In this document: positions 20,203 to 30,647 of the stretch, one piece after another
Layout: each line of letters starts with the position of its first letter
Position numbering within the stretch: the first letter of the stretch is position 1
Assembly (NCBI GenBank): GCA_903882665.1
Contig: CAIRXW010000023.1
Coordinates: 207,596 to 271,595 of the forward strand
Direction of reading: 5' to 3'
DNA: 64,000 bases
Source: an uncultured Chlorobiaceae bacterium
GTDB lineage: Bacteria; Bacteroidota; Chlorobiia; Chlorobiales; Chlorobiaceae
The notes under the pieces: model-generated
Told to the model about the DNA's origin: nothing
What the model saw: only the letters and a program-made list of their open reading frames with translations
Databases searched by the model: none
Program-made: the position numbers and the translations under genes

Positions 20203-20327
20203 AGAAAATAATGGAATCTCTTTTAATCCATGCGGACAATCGAAGAGTATACACTAAATTGAGAAAAAGTATCGAACATTTATCTTTTGTAGAGCTTGCG
20301 GCTCATACGTGTAAAGGGGTGATCACT

Positions 20328-20840
20328 ATGACTGGTTCCAGCAAGCTGGTGAGCCGATGCGAGGCTCTGGAAAAGGTTCGGGGCTGGCAGGCTTCGGGCA
20401 AAAAAGTTGTCTTTTCAAATGGCTGTTTCGATCTTCTTCATGCCGGGCACGTCGAGTACCTGCAGGCAGCCAGAAGGCTTGGCGATGTGCTGTTGATCGG
20501 GCTGAACAGTGATGCTTCAGTCCGTCGCCTCAAGGGGCCAGGCCGCCCCGTCTGCCCGGAAGAGGACCGTGCGACAGTGCTCTCGGCGTTGCAGGTTGTT
20601 GATGCGCTCACCCTTTTTGATGAGGATACGCCCGCAGAGCTGATTGGGCTGTTGCTGCCGGATATTCTGGTCAAGGGAGCCGACTGGGCCGTCGAGCAAA
20701 TTGCGGGAGCACGGGCGGTGCTCGACCACGGAGGCGCAGTGTTAACCATCCCGTTGCTTGAGGGGCGTTCAACAAGCACGCTCATCGAAAGAATTCTCCG
20801 GCACGCTTCTCAATCACCAGACTGCAGTGGAACGCCTTAA
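20328..20840 (+). CDS. rfaE2: D-glycero-beta-D-manno-heptose 1-phosphate adenylyltransferase-like nucleotidyltransferase
   Basis: FSNGCFDLLHAGHVEYLQAARRLGDVLLIGLNSDASVRRLKGPGRPV. Start revised from 20211 to the ATG at 20328, preceded by AAAGGGGTGA. Confidence 0.88.
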   Translation: MTGSSKLVSRCEALEKVRGWQASGKKVVFSNGCFDLLHAGHVEYLQAARRLGDVLLIGLNSDASVRRLKGPGRPVCPEEDRATVLSALQVVDALTLFDEDTPAELIGLLLPDILVKGADWAVEQIAGARAVLDHGGAVLTIPLLEGRSTSTLIERILRHASQSPDCSGTP

Positions 20841-23800
20841 ACACTTTAGCATCAAACTGCTCACCGCATGTTTGGCAGGTGCGCTTCTGCTGTCGCTCAC
20901 CTCTCTGATTGTGCTGAACAGCGGGCTGCTCGACCGGTTTGCCAAAGAGCGGGTTCTTGCTCTTTTTAATGAGAAATTTTATGGCCGGCTTGCATTGCAG
21001 GAGCTGCACCTGCAGTTTCCCAACAAGGTGACCTTGATCAACTCCCGCATTTATGCTCCTGGAGAAACAGCCGCAGCTCTTGAGGCCGAGACGATTTCAC
21101 TTAAATGCAACATGCTCTCGCTTCTTCAGCCTGACATACGAAAATTATATTTCCGTCGTTTGACGGCTGACAAGCTGAACGCAAAGATTGTTGAAGAGAG
21201 CGACGGCAAGCTCAATCTTGAGCTGATTTTCAAGTCGCGCGACCCCGATTCGACAAAAGCGCCAATCGACCATTTTTTTTGTAAAGCACTTCAGGTGCAG
21301 AACAGCCAGCTCTCTTTCTCCAGCAAAAGAGGGCGCCCGGGCAATTGGCCACTGGGTGCAAAAAATCTTGATCTTGAGCTCTCCTCCTGCACAGTCAAAA
21401 AAAATTTTCTGCGCGGCACCATTGAAAAGCTGCGCTTTTCGCTCCCCGAAAAGCAGTTTTTTCTGCGGCAGGCTTCAGGAAATTTCCTCTTTTCTGAAAG
21501 CCGTTCGGAGCTTCTGGCCCTGAAGGTTGCGGCCAATAAAAGTCATGCGGAGCTTTCGGCCACCATTGATCATTTCAATATTTTTTCACCCCAAAGAGGC
21601 CGGGAGCTTGCTCTTGCCACCTCGTTTTTGGATGTGCAGGAGCTTGCGTTGCAGAGCGATGACCTGAAGCTCTTTTACCCCTCGCTTGTCACTCCTCCGG
21701 GTATCTACACCCTGAAGGGAGATGCAAAGGGAAAAAAGGATGATGTCAAACTTATTGCTCTTCTGTTGAAATACAATAAAAGCAGGATTGCCGTCAAGGG
21801 TGAGTTGCTCAACCTGCTCGACAGCAATGCCTTTGCTTATGATCTGAAATGCGACAGCTCGAAAATTGCCGGCACGTTTGCTGATTTTTTTCTGAAAGAG
21901 AGCCCCCTGAAGGAGACCGTTCGCAAAGGCGGCGATATCACTTTTGTTGGCAATGCAAAAGGGAGTCTGAAGGCTGTAAAGGGAGCGCTTACCGCTCGCT
22001 CTCTGCTCGGTGAGCTCTCCCTGGATGGAGAAGCATCAACGCAGGATGCGAAGCAGGTCGCCTGCAAGGGCTCGTTTGTTGTGAAAGGGTGCAAGCCGCA
22101 TCTCTTTATGGTGACGGAAAATGGCAAAAGCATGCTGAACGCTTCGGGCAGTTTTGAGGGGAGAGGAGGGGGCAACGAGGTCAGCCATTTGCTCCTTGAG
22201 ATGAAGCTGGCGGAGTCGTTCTGGCAGAATCAGCCGGTGAAAGAGGGTTCCGTTACGGTGAAGTACGACGACCGGTTGCTCAATACCTCTCTTTTTCTGC
22301 AAAATAACCTGACAAGCGTCTCTCTTGATGGTGAGATCGACTGGAAAGAGCGTGTGGCGCGCTACCGTGCTTCGGGTAAAACTGCCGCTTTTGATATTTC
22401 AAAAGTTCTTGGTTCAAAAGAGGTTACCACCGACTTGAACGGTGTATTTGCCGTGCAGGGTTCGGGATTTGATACTCGAATGCTCAATCTTGCGGCCTCT
22501 CTCCAGTTTTCGCCCTCTGCCATTAACGGATTCCAGTTGAAGGAGCGCTCAAAAGTTGCCGTTGAGGTTGTTCAGAGCGCCACCGCTTCACGGGCAAGCA
22601 TCAGGAGCGATTTTCTTGATCTGATGGCTGAGGGGAATTATACCTTTGAGGAGTTGATCGCTCTCAGCCGGGTTACGGCTTCATCGGTTGGGCGGGAGGT
22701 AACAGCACAGAACATCTGGCATAGTGCACCTCTCCCTGCCTCTGTCACTGCTGCGGACGTGCTCAAGAGGCCGTTTACGCTCAATTACCGTATTGCGGCA
22801 AAAGATATCTCTCCATTGGTGCTTTTTTTCCCTCTCCAGGGAATCTCCGTGCAGGGCAGCGCTGAGGGAAGTGCCGTTTACCGTAATGGGCAGTGTGCTG
22901 TCGGTGCATCAATAAACCTCTCGAAGCTGAGCTCCCGTCAGGATTTTTTGGTTAATAATCTCTCCATGAAGGGTGATGTGGTGTGCAGCAGCAGTGGTGT
23001 TCCCAGGGCTTCGGTAACCGGACGGGCTTCATCGGTCACCGTTGCTGGAAAAGAGGTGGGCGAAACCATGTTTTCGGGCAGCTATACGCCGTCACATCTT
23101 GAGGGTACCGTCAACCTTGCGGTCGCTGATCCTGCGGAGAAGCTGTCGACAACATTTACGGCCATAAGGAGTGAGGCTGGCTATGATCTCCTCTTTGAGC
23201 ACCTTTCGATAACCGACTCCTCAGGATTCTGGCAGGCAGAGAAGAATTCGCGTCTCATGTTGGGAAGAAACAGCGCAAGGTTTAACCGTTTTACCATTGC
23301 AAAGGGTGTGCAGCAGGCCGTGCTGAATGGCGAGCTCGGCAACACCCAACCGGGAACGTTTCAATGTACCTTGTCCAATATTGAACTGAACGAGCTGAAG
23401 CGGTTTTCACTCAATCCCTCGCTCGACAAGCTTGCAGGAACCATCAATGGCTCTCTGACGGTAAGCGGAAATCCTGAATCCAAAACAAGCTCGATCACCG
23501 TCAGCGGAAAAAATATCCGTTATGACGAGATCGTCATCGGTACACTGCAAGCCAATGCCCTTCATAACGGCAGTCAGCTTCGTTTTGAGCTGCACAGCAG
23601 CCCTCCCGCCTCCGAGAAGGGCACGAAAAACGCTCCACCGTCGATGAACACCATCAATGGCAGCGGAACGTTTCCTCTTGCAATCAGTTATTATCCTCTC
23701 AATTTCCGGATGGTGGAGCAAGAGCGTGTCGGTGCGACCTTCCGTTCTGATAACCTTTCTGCGCAGTTTCTGCAATACCTGCTCCCCTTCTTTGAATCGG

Positions 23801-25365
23801 CTGAAGGCATTATTCCCACGACGCTTACCATCGAGGGCAGAACGCCGAATCCGGATATTTACCTGACCTCTCATTTGCGCAATACCTCTATCAGAATAGA
23901 GCCAACGCAGGTCTCCTACCGCCTCAATGGCGATCTTTCGGTCACCCCGAAGGCGATTGAACTGCACGATATCACGGTGAGCGACAACAGCAATGGAGAG
24001 GGCGTGATCAGTGGAGTGGTGAGGCTTGAAAAGCTGAAACCTACGGGGCTGGATCTCTCGGGCAAGTTCAACAAGCTCCTCTTGTTCAACAAAAAAGACA
24101 AGGAGGATGAGACCTCATTTGGGAGCATCACCGGCTCAACCCATACGATTCTGCTTCATGGCACGCTCTCTGAACCGGTTATTGAGGGTGATCTGAGGAT
24201 TGACTCGGCCGATTTTTCGCTCTATCGGTTGGGTGCCAATGAGAGCACAAAGTATATCGGTGTTGATAAATTTGTTGAATTTATTCCTCGTTATCCATCA
24301 CAAAGCATTCCGGAGAGCGAAAAGAGAAGGGTGGCAGCAAAACCGGTTGAGTTTTATCACTCACTGATTGATATTCTGCAAATCAAAAACCTGAAGCTCA
24401 GCAGTATTGAACCGTTCAAGTTGACTGTTATTTTTGATCGCCTCAGAGGGGAACAGCTTGAGTCGTCAAGCAACAACCTCTCGTTGATTGTCAATAAATA
24501 CAACCAGAAATATCAGCTCTTCGGGTCGGTCAACGTCATTGGCGGCAAGTACAAATTTTCAAACTCCAACTTTGATTTGCAGGATGGCGGAAAAATAAGC
24601 TGGAACAGTGTTGATATCCGAAGCGGTGTTATGGATAATCTCTACGGGAGTAAAGTTATCAACGCTTCATCGAGGCAGAACGGGGAGCGTGATAATGTGA
24701 AGCTGCTGCTTGCCATTACCGGTACCCTTAATACGCCCCAGGTCGCGATGGGCTATTACCTGAATGATCAGACGCAACCGTTTTCATCAGTCAATATGAT
24801 TGGCGGGCAGTCGAGCCAGATCGACTCGAACGCAGAGCTGAACGTCATCTCCCTGCTGCTTTACAAACAGTGGTATATCCGGCCGGGAAGCAATGGCGCA
24901 AACAGTGCTCTTGCCGTTTCAAGTGTAGGGCTTTCGGCCGGTACCGGTATTCTTTCATCGAGGATTTCAAGGCTCGTTCAGAATCTCGGCGGACTTGAAA
25001 GTTTCAATGTTAATGTCGGCATGGATAAACGGGGCGCTCTGAGCGGTCTCGATTTGTACTTTGCGCTCAATGTTCCTGGTACTGGCGGAAAAGTCCGCTT
25101 TATCGGTACAGGAAGTTCTCCCGGCAGCGGAGAATCAACCACAGCGAATTATTACGGCACCGCACAAAAAATCGAGTACCGGGTTACTCCAAAAGTCTAT
25201 CTTGAAGCTTCGCGTTCTTATGGACAGAACGGAAGTGTAACGTCGAGCACCAATCTGCAAAAACCTGCTGATACCTGGGGTGTCAGCCTTTCCTACAAAG
25301 AGCGCTTCCAGACCTGGGATACGTTCTGGAAACACCTTTTCCCGTCGTCCGACAAGAGGAGATAA
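20827..25365 (+). CDS. TamB-like translocation/assembly module protein (AsmA/DUF490 type)
   Basis: ORF ~1500 aa with one N-terminal TM and long beta-rich body; C-terminus with IDSADFSLYRL..., VIGGKYKFSNSNFDLQDGGKISWN. GTG at 20827 fits as start, overlapping rfaE2 by 14 nt. Confidence 0.82.
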   Translation: MERLKHFSIKLLTACLAGALLLSLTSLIVLNSGLLDRFAKERVLALFNEKFYGRLALQELHLQFPNKVTLINSRIYAPGETAAALEAETISLKCNMLSLLQPDIRKLYFRRLTADKLNAKIVEESDGKLNLELIFKSRDPDSTKAPIDHFFCKALQVQNSQLSFSSKRGRPGNWPLGAKNLDLELSSCTVKKNFLRGTIEKLRFSLPEKQFFLRQASGNFLFSESRSELLALKVAANKSHAELSATIDHFNIFSPQRGRELALATSFLDVQELALQSDDLKLFYPSLVTPPGIYTLKGDAKGKKDDVKLIALLLKYNKSRIAVKGELLNLLDSNAFAYDLKCDSSKIAGTFADFFLKESPLKETVRKGGDITFVGNAKGSLKAVKGALTARSLLGELSLDGEASTQDAKQVACKGSFVVKGCKPHLFMVTENGKSMLNASGSFEGRGGGNEVSHLLLEMKLAESFWQNQPVKEGSVTVKYDDRLLNTSLFLQNNLTSVSLDGEIDWKERVARYRASGKTAAFDISKVLGSKEVTTDLNGVFAVQGSGFDTRMLNLAASLQFSPSAINGFQLKERSKVAVEVVQSATASRASIRSDFLDLMAEGNYTFEELIALSRVTASSVGREVTAQNIWHSAPLPASVTAADVLKRPFTLNYRIAAKDISPLVLFFPLQGISVQGSAEGSAVYRNGQCAVGASINLSKLSSRQDFLVNNLSMKGDVVCSSSGVPRASVTGRASSVTVAGKEVGETMFSGSYTPSHLEGTVNLAVADPAEKLSTTFTAIRSEAGYDLLFEHLSITDSSGFWQAEKNSRLMLGRNSARFNRFTIAKGVQQAVLNGELGNTQPGTFQCTLSNIELNELKRFSLNPSLDKLAGTINGSLTVSGNPESKTSSITVSGKNIRYDEIVIGTLQANALHNGSQLRFELHSSPPASEKGTKNAPPSMNTINGSGTFPLAISYYPLNFRMVEQERVGATFRSDNLSAQFLQYLLPFFESAEGIIPTTLTIEGRTPNPDIYLTSHLRNTSIRIEPTQVSYRLNGDLSVTPKAIELHDITVSDNSNGEGVISGVVRLEKLKPTGLDLSGKFNKLLLFNKKDKEDETSFGSITGSTHTILLHGTLSEPVIEGDLRIDSADFSLYRLGANESTKYIGVDKFVEFIPRYPSQSIPESEKRRVAAKPVEFYHSLIDILQIKNLKLSSIEPFKLTVIFDRLRGEQLESSSNNLSLIVNKYNQKYQLFGSVNVIGGKYKFSNSNFDLQDGGKISWNSVDIRSGVMDNLYGSKVINASSRQNGERDNVKLLLAITGTLNTPQVAMGYYLNDQTQPFSSVNMIGGQSSQIDSNAELNVISLLLYKQWYIRPGSNGANSALAVSSVGLSAGTGILSSRISRLVQNLGGLESFNVNVGMDKRGALSGLDLYFALNVPGTGGKVRFIGTGSSPGSGESTTANYYGTAQKIEYRVTPKVYLEASRSYGQNGSVTSSTNLQKPADTWGVSLSYKERFQTWDTFWKHLFPSSDKRR

Positions 25366-25430
25366 ATCCTTGAGGTTTTTGTAAATTGCCTGCGGAACCA
25401 TTCTGTAATAAAACCCCGGGGGCAAACGTC

Positions 25431-26666
25431 TTGAGAGGAAAAAAGATCATTATCGGCATTTGCGGCGGCATTGCGGCCTATAAAATACCACAACTCGTGA
25501 GACTTTTAAAAAAAAGAGGTGCCCTTGTCAGGGTGGCGCTTACGGATGCAGGTGCCCGTTTTGTGAGTGAGCTTGCGCTTGCCACCGTTTCTGAAGAGCC
25601 GGTCTACCGCAAAATTTTTCCTCCGGTTGAGAGTGAGGGAGTGGATTATACCCGACATATCTCTCTTGGTGAGTGGGCCGATGCCCTGGTGATTGCTCCG
25701 GCTACCGCAAATACTCTTGCCCGGCTCAGTGCAGGCCTTTGCGACGATATGCTTGCCGCCATTTTTCTTACCTTGCGCCCCTCCAAACCGGTGCTGATTT
25801 TTCCGGCCATGGATGGCCAGATGTTTCTGTCGGCCTCGGTACAGAGAAATATTGCAGCGCTTGTCGCCCAGGGGTGCTCGGTCATCAATCCTGAAAGCGG
25901 GGAGCTTGCGTCAGGGCAGTGCGGAGTTGGCCGTATGCCTGAGCCCGAGGCTATCCTGCTCGCTCTTGAAGAGGCACTGCATGAGGCTATGGGGTGCTCT
26001 CCACTTTACCGCAAAAGGGTTGTGGTTACAGCAGGACCGACACGGGAAAAAATTGATGGCGTCCGTTTTATTTCGAACTACTCTTCGGGCAAAATGGGTT
26101 TTGCTATTGCACGCGCTGCGGCTAAACGGGGTGCCTTGGTCACGCTTGTTACGGGACCGGTTCACCTCCCGACACCTCCTGGTGTGGAGCGCATGGATGT
26201 TGAAAGTACGGCGGAAATGAACGCTGCGGCCGAAGGGTTTTTCAAGAGCTGCGACCTTTTTATCGGGGCGGCTGCGGTCTCTGATTATCGGCCTGCAACA
26301 CCTTATGAGGGGAAAATGAAAAAGGATGATGAGCAAATTGTGCTTACCCTTGTAAAAAATCCTGATATTCTTGCCGGATTTGGCCGACAGAAAAGCCCTT
26401 CTCAGCTTGCTGTGGGATTTGCTCTTGAGACCCGGAGCGGCCTGGAGAGTGCCCGTAAAAAACTGGCGGACAAAAACCTTGACCTTATTGCGTTCAATTT
26501 TTTTGACCGTAAAACCTCCGGTTTTGATGTCGATACCAATATTCTTACCCTGATAGGGAGCGATGGAGTAATAACGGAGCTCCCGCAACTGACCAAAGAC
26601 GACGCAGCCGGAAAGCTGCTTGATGCTGTGGAGCAGCTTTGCCTGAACAGAGCGGTTAACCCCTGA
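25431..26666 (+). CDS. coaBC: Bifunctional phosphopantothenoylcysteine decarboxylase / phosphopantothenate-cysteine ligase
   Basis: KKIIIGICGGIAAYKIPQLVRLL; ATANTLARLSAGLCDDML; VTAGPTREKIDGVRFISNYSSGKMGFAIA. TTG start at 25431 proposed. Confidence 0.93.
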   Translation: MRGKKIIIGICGGIAAYKIPQLVRLLKKRGALVRVALTDAGARFVSELALATVSEEPVYRKIFPPVESEGVDYTRHISLGEWADALVIAPATANTLARLSAGLCDDMLAAIFLTLRPSKPVLIFPAMDGQMFLSASVQRNIAALVAQGCSVINPESGELASGQCGVGRMPEPEAILLALEEALHEAMGCSPLYRKRVVVTAGPTREKIDGVRFISNYSSGKMGFAIARAAAKRGALVTLVTGPVHLPTPPGVERMDVESTAEMNAAAEGFFKSCDLFIGAAAVSDYRPATPYEGKMKKDDEQIVLTLVKNPDILAGFGRQKSPSQLAVGFALETRSGLESARKKLADKNLDLIAFNFFDRKTSGFDVDTNILTLIGSDGVITELPQLTKDDAAGKLLDAVEQLCLNRAVNP

Positions 26667-26683
26667 AAAAAAAGGATTGTTTC

Positions 26684-27307
26684 ATGCAAGCTATGACGAC
26701 AGATGAAGAGCGCACGTCATCATCGAGGGAGCTGACGCTGCTGTTCGAAACGGCAAGGGGGTGTCGGCAGTGCCAGCTTGCCGAAACCAGGAAAAACTTT
26801 GTTTTTGGTGAAGGTAATGTCTGCGCAGATCTTGTCGTTATCGGAGAGGCTCCGGGTGCAGAAGAGGATGCTTCCGGTCGGCCGTTTGTGGGGCGTTCAG
26901 GCCAGCTCCTCGATAAAATTCTGCAAGCTGCAGGATTCTCCCGCCAGGAGGTTTATATTTGCAATATACTGAAATGCCGACCTCCCGGAAACCGAAACCC
27001 GCTTCAGGGTGAGATCGAAAGCTGCATGCCCTGGCTTCTGGGGCAGTTGCAGATCGTCAAGCCCAAAGTTATCCTGATTCTCGGGAAAGTTGCGGCAAAT
27101 ACCATTTTCGACAATAAACTCTCTCTTGGAGCGATGAGGGGAAAAGTGACACGATGGAAAGAATTTGATTGTTTTATTACCTATCATCCAGCGGCACTGC
27201 TGCGTAACCCCGAATGGAAAAAAGGGTGCTGGGAGGATATTCAACTGATGATGGGCCATTACGAAAAACTTTGCGGCAAGAACCGCGCAGCGGAACATGA
27301 GCATTAA
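26684..27307 (+). CDS. Type 4 (Fe-S) uracil-DNA glycosylase
   Basis: CRQCQLAETRKNFVFGEGN...VIGEAPGAEEDASGRPFVGRSGQLLDKIL; NILKCRPPGNRNP; TYHPAALLRNP. Confidence 0.93.
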   Translation: MQAMTTDEERTSSSRELTLLFETARGCRQCQLAETRKNFVFGEGNVCADLVVIGEAPGAEEDASGRPFVGRSGQLLDKILQAAGFSRQEVYICNILKCRPPGNRNPLQGEIESCMPWLLGQLQIVKPKVILILGKVAANTIFDNKLSLGAMRGKVTRWKEFDCFITYHPAALLRNPEWKKGCWEDIQLMMGHYEKLCGKNRAAEHEH

Positions 27308-27310
27308 ACG

Positions 27311-28834
27311 ATGATTAAAAAAGCACCACTGGCCATAGATTTTAACAAGGATATTGATTTCAGCAAGGAGAGCCGGGTACCTCCCTACTCAACGGAGATT
27401 GAGCAGGAGGTTCTTGCCTGTATTCTGCTTGAAGATGAGCCTATTGAACAGGTCATACAAATTTTCGGCGATAATGGCGAGGAGGTCTTTTATGAGAGGC
27501 GCCATCAGATCATTTTCAGGGCGATGATGCAGCTCTACCATAAACGGCAGGCGATCGATATTATCACCGTCAGCGAGGAGTTGCTGAAAATGGAGGAGCT
27601 TGAGCCTGTCGGTGGTCGGCACTACCTGGCCGAACTTTCGGGCAAGGTTATCAGTGCAGCCAATATTGAGTATTATGCGCGTCTGGCAAAGGAGAAGTAT
27701 CTTTACCGGCGAATGATCTCCATTTCGGCCAAAATTTCGGGTGCGGCCTACAGCTCATCGATGGATATTTTTGATCTTGTCGAACATGCTTCGCAGCAGT
27801 TTTTCAATATCTCGCAGGCTGGTATCAAAAAGAAGGCGTCGCTCATCAAGGAGCTGGTCAAAAACGGTATACGGATGCTTGAGAGCCTGAGGGCTTCACA
27901 ATCGTCCATTACCGGTGTCGGATCGGGCTTTTCTGAACTTGATCAGATGACTGCAGGATTTCAGCCTTCCGACATGATTATTATTGCGGCAAGGCCTTCA
28001 GCGGGTAAAACGGCATTTGCCCTTGCTGTTGCCCGTAATGCTTCCGTCGATTTCGATACCCCGGTCCTTTTTTTCAGCCTTGAGATGGCGGAGGTGCAGT
28101 TGGCCATCAGGCTTATGTGCGCTGAAGCCTACGTTGAATCACAACTTGTGAGAACTGGCCGGATAACGCCTGAGATGATGGGCCGGATCATCAACAGCAT
28201 GGACAAACTCAATGAGGCCAAGCTTTTTATTGATGATACGGCCGGTATCTCCATTATGGAGCTTGCGGCCAAAACCCGCCGGATGAAGCAGGAGCACAAT
28301 ATCGGTATGGTTGTGGTCGATTACCTGCAGTTGGTGACTCCGGTCAGGGATGGCAGAACAAATCGTGAACAGGAGATTGCGCAGATATCACGGTCGCTGA
28401 AGGCTCTTGCCAAGGAACTGAATATTCCCATTATCGCCCTTGCGCAGCTTAACCGCTCTGTTGAGCAGCGATCAGGCGACCGCAGACCCCAGCTCAGCGA
28501 TTTGAGAGAGTCGGGCTCGATTGAACAGGATGCCGATGTTGTGATGTTTCTTTCGAGGCCTGAGATGTATGGCAAACAAACCTTCGAAGATGGCTCATCA
28601 ACGAAAGATGTTGTTGAAATAGTCATCGGCAAGCAGCGAAATGGCCCGATCGGGGATATACGGTTGCTCTTCCTGAAAAATTATGGACGCTTTCAGTCAA
28701 CAGCCAACAGCTATGTTACGGGTGGAGATGAAGGAGGAAATTCCGGAAATCAGGATCATTATCTGCCCGCATCACCGGAGCCGGGAAAATCAACTATTGC
28801 CCAGTTTATCACTCATGACGAAGCACCCTTTTAA
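27311..28834 (+). CDS. dnaB: Replicative DNA helicase DnaB
   Basis: ORF 507 aa; ARPSAGKTAFALAVARNAS, FFSLEM, VVDYLQLV, RRPQLSDLRESGSIEQDADVV; no intein. Confidence 0.96.
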   Translation: MIKKAPLAIDFNKDIDFSKESRVPPYSTEIEQEVLACILLEDEPIEQVIQIFGDNGEEVFYERRHQIIFRAMMQLYHKRQAIDIITVSEELLKMEELEPVGGRHYLAELSGKVISAANIEYYARLAKEKYLYRRMISISAKISGAAYSSSMDIFDLVEHASQQFFNISQAGIKKKASLIKELVKNGIRMLESLRASQSSITGVGSGFSELDQMTAGFQPSDMIIIAARPSAGKTAFALAVARNASVDFDTPVLFFSLEMAEVQLAIRLMCAEAYVESQLVRTGRITPEMMGRIINSMDKLNEAKLFIDDTAGISIMELAAKTRRMKQEHNIGMVVVDYLQLVTPVRDGRTNREQEIAQISRSLKALAKELNIPIIALAQLNRSVEQRSGDRRPQLSDLRESGSIEQDADVVMFLSRPEMYGKQTFEDGSSTKDVVEIVIGKQRNGPIGDIRLLFLKNYGRFQSTANSYVTGGDEGGNSGNQDHYLPASPEPGKSTIAQFITHDEAPF

Positions 28835-28843
28835 AGCCACATT

Positions 28844-30628
28844 ATGCCAGAATTAAACGAATCACTGAACACCGGCAGCGAAACAACAAAAAAAGAGCCC
28901 TCCCTCAAGGGTAGTGAGGCCGTTTATTCAGGAATCGGAGCATCGAAAGGAATTACTGTCGGAGAGTGCTACAGTTTCGTCAAAGAGGAGTGTCATCATG
29001 AAATCAGTGAGCTGAACGAGAATAATATCAGTGAAGAGATTGAACGCTTTCTTTTCGCCTTGCAGCGATCGGAAAATGAGCTGAAGAAAATTGAGCAGGT
29101 CACCATGAGAAAACTGGGGAAGGGGTACTCCAATCTCTTTGAGGCACAGATCATGATGCTGCATGACCCGGTACTGATTAATGCCATTGCCGGACGGATA
29201 CAATCGGAACACAGGCCGGCGCACCTTGTTATTGAGGAGGAGTTCGACCACTATCTTGAACATTTCAGGAATTCGTCCGACCTGATTTTCCAGGAGCGGG
29301 CTGATGATCTGCACGATATCAAGAACCGGATTATCAGAAACCTTCATGTGCGCAAACTGCACTCCTGGATTCCTGAAGGAGTGATTGTCGCCTCCGACAA
29401 CCTCTCTCCGGCCGATGTCATTCTTTTAAGCCGCAACAATGTCAAGGGATTTGTCACCGATTCAGGGGGAAAAACCTCGCATGTTTCCCTGATATGCCGT
29501 TCACTCAATATTCCGATCGTCGTCGGCCTTGGCAATATTTCACAGAGGGTATCGACCGGTATGCAGATGATTATTGACGGCACTACCGGAACCGTCATTA
29601 CAAGCCCTGAAGAGAAGACTCTTGCGCTCTACCTTGAAAAACAGAAGGAGGCAAAACTGAATGACGATGACCGTTCACTGACGGCTGCGCTTCCTGCATC
29701 GACAAAGTGCGGTGTCAGGATCACCTTTTATGCAAATATTGACTTCAAGGAGGAGTTGCAGGCTCTGGTCGCTTCCGGTGCAGAGGGAGTGGGGCTGTTC
29801 AGGAGCGAAAATCTCTTTACTGAAGTGACAAAAGTGCCCGGCGAGTCGGAGCAGTATACCTGTTACCGGGAGATGGCTGAAACAATATCGCCGATGCCTC
29901 TCGATATACGCCTCTTTGATATTGGTGGTGACAAGCTGATCTACTCTCCCGTCAAGGAACCCAATCCAAACCTTGGGTGGAGGGGTATCAGGATCTTGAT
30001 TGATCTGCCGGAAATTCTTGATGCCCAGCTCAGAGCTGCCATACGGGCAAATGTTCATGGCAATATTGACATCCTGATTCCCATGATCATTTCGGTCGAT
30101 GAGATCCGCCTGGTCAGGGCAATGATTGACAAGCACTATGAGGAGCTGGCTGCCGAGGCTGGTTCGCAGGTTGAAAAACCGGGAGTCGGAGCCATGGTAG
30201 AGGTGCCTGCGGCGGTCGAACTCATTGATGAGATCACCAGGTGTGTTGATTTTATCAGCATCGGTACCAATGATCTTACGCAGTACTCGCTTGCTGTAGA
30301 CCGCAACAACGCTATGGTGCAGGATCTTTTTGATAAATTTCATCCGGCAATAATCCGCCAACTGCACCGGGTGATAACAGCCGCCAATAAAAACCGGTGC
30401 AAGGCGATGATCTGCGGCGATATGGGTTCCGATCCTCTTGCACTGCCGTTTCTGCTGGGGTGCGGACTGAGGATGTTCAGTGTTGTCGTCTCGGATATCG
30501 CGAAACTCAAGTCGCTGGTATCGCGCTACTCAATCGCTGAAACCGAAGCGCTTGCACAGGAGTGCATTTCGCTCGGTACCTCAACGGCCGTCAAGGCCTG
30601 CCTGGAAGCGTTCCAGGCAGCACATTGA
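28844..30628 (+). CDS. ptsI: Phosphoenolpyruvate-protein phosphotransferase (enzyme I)
   Basis: ORF 594 aa; GFVTDSGGKTSHVSLICRSLNIP (phospho-His site), EGVGLFRSENLF, FISIGTNDLTQYSLAVDRNN. Confidence 0.95.
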   Translation: MPELNESLNTGSETTKKEPSLKGSEAVYSGIGASKGITVGECYSFVKEECHHEISELNENNISEEIERFLFALQRSENELKKIEQVTMRKLGKGYSNLFEAQIMMLHDPVLINAIAGRIQSEHRPAHLVIEEEFDHYLEHFRNSSDLIFQERADDLHDIKNRIIRNLHVRKLHSWIPEGVIVASDNLSPADVILLSRNNVKGFVTDSGGKTSHVSLICRSLNIPIVVGLGNISQRVSTGMQMIIDGTTGTVITSPEEKTLALYLEKQKEAKLNDDDRSLTAALPASTKCGVRITFYANIDFKEELQALVASGAEGVGLFRSENLFTEVTKVPGESEQYTCYREMAETISPMPLDIRLFDIGGDKLIYSPVKEPNPNLGWRGIRILIDLPEILDAQLRAAIRANVHGNIDILIPMIISVDEIRLVRAMIDKHYEELAAEAGSQVEKPGVGAMVEVPAAVELIDEITRCVDFISIGTNDLTQYSLAVDRNNAMVQDLFDKFHPAIIRQLHRVITAANKNRCKAMICGDMGSDPLALPFLLGCGLRMFSVVVSDIAKLKSLVSRYSIAETEALAQECISLGTSTAVKACLEAFQAAH

Positions 30629-30647
30629 TCTTCGCGGGAGGATTTTT

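Noticed and set aside
20211-20327. N-terminal extension of the rfaE2 ORF
   Set aside because: The family begins near MTGSSKLVSR; ribosome-binding-like AAAGGGG precedes the ATG at 20328
27311-28834. Possible intein in DnaB
   Set aside because: Protein is a normal ~507 aa with contiguous helicase motifs
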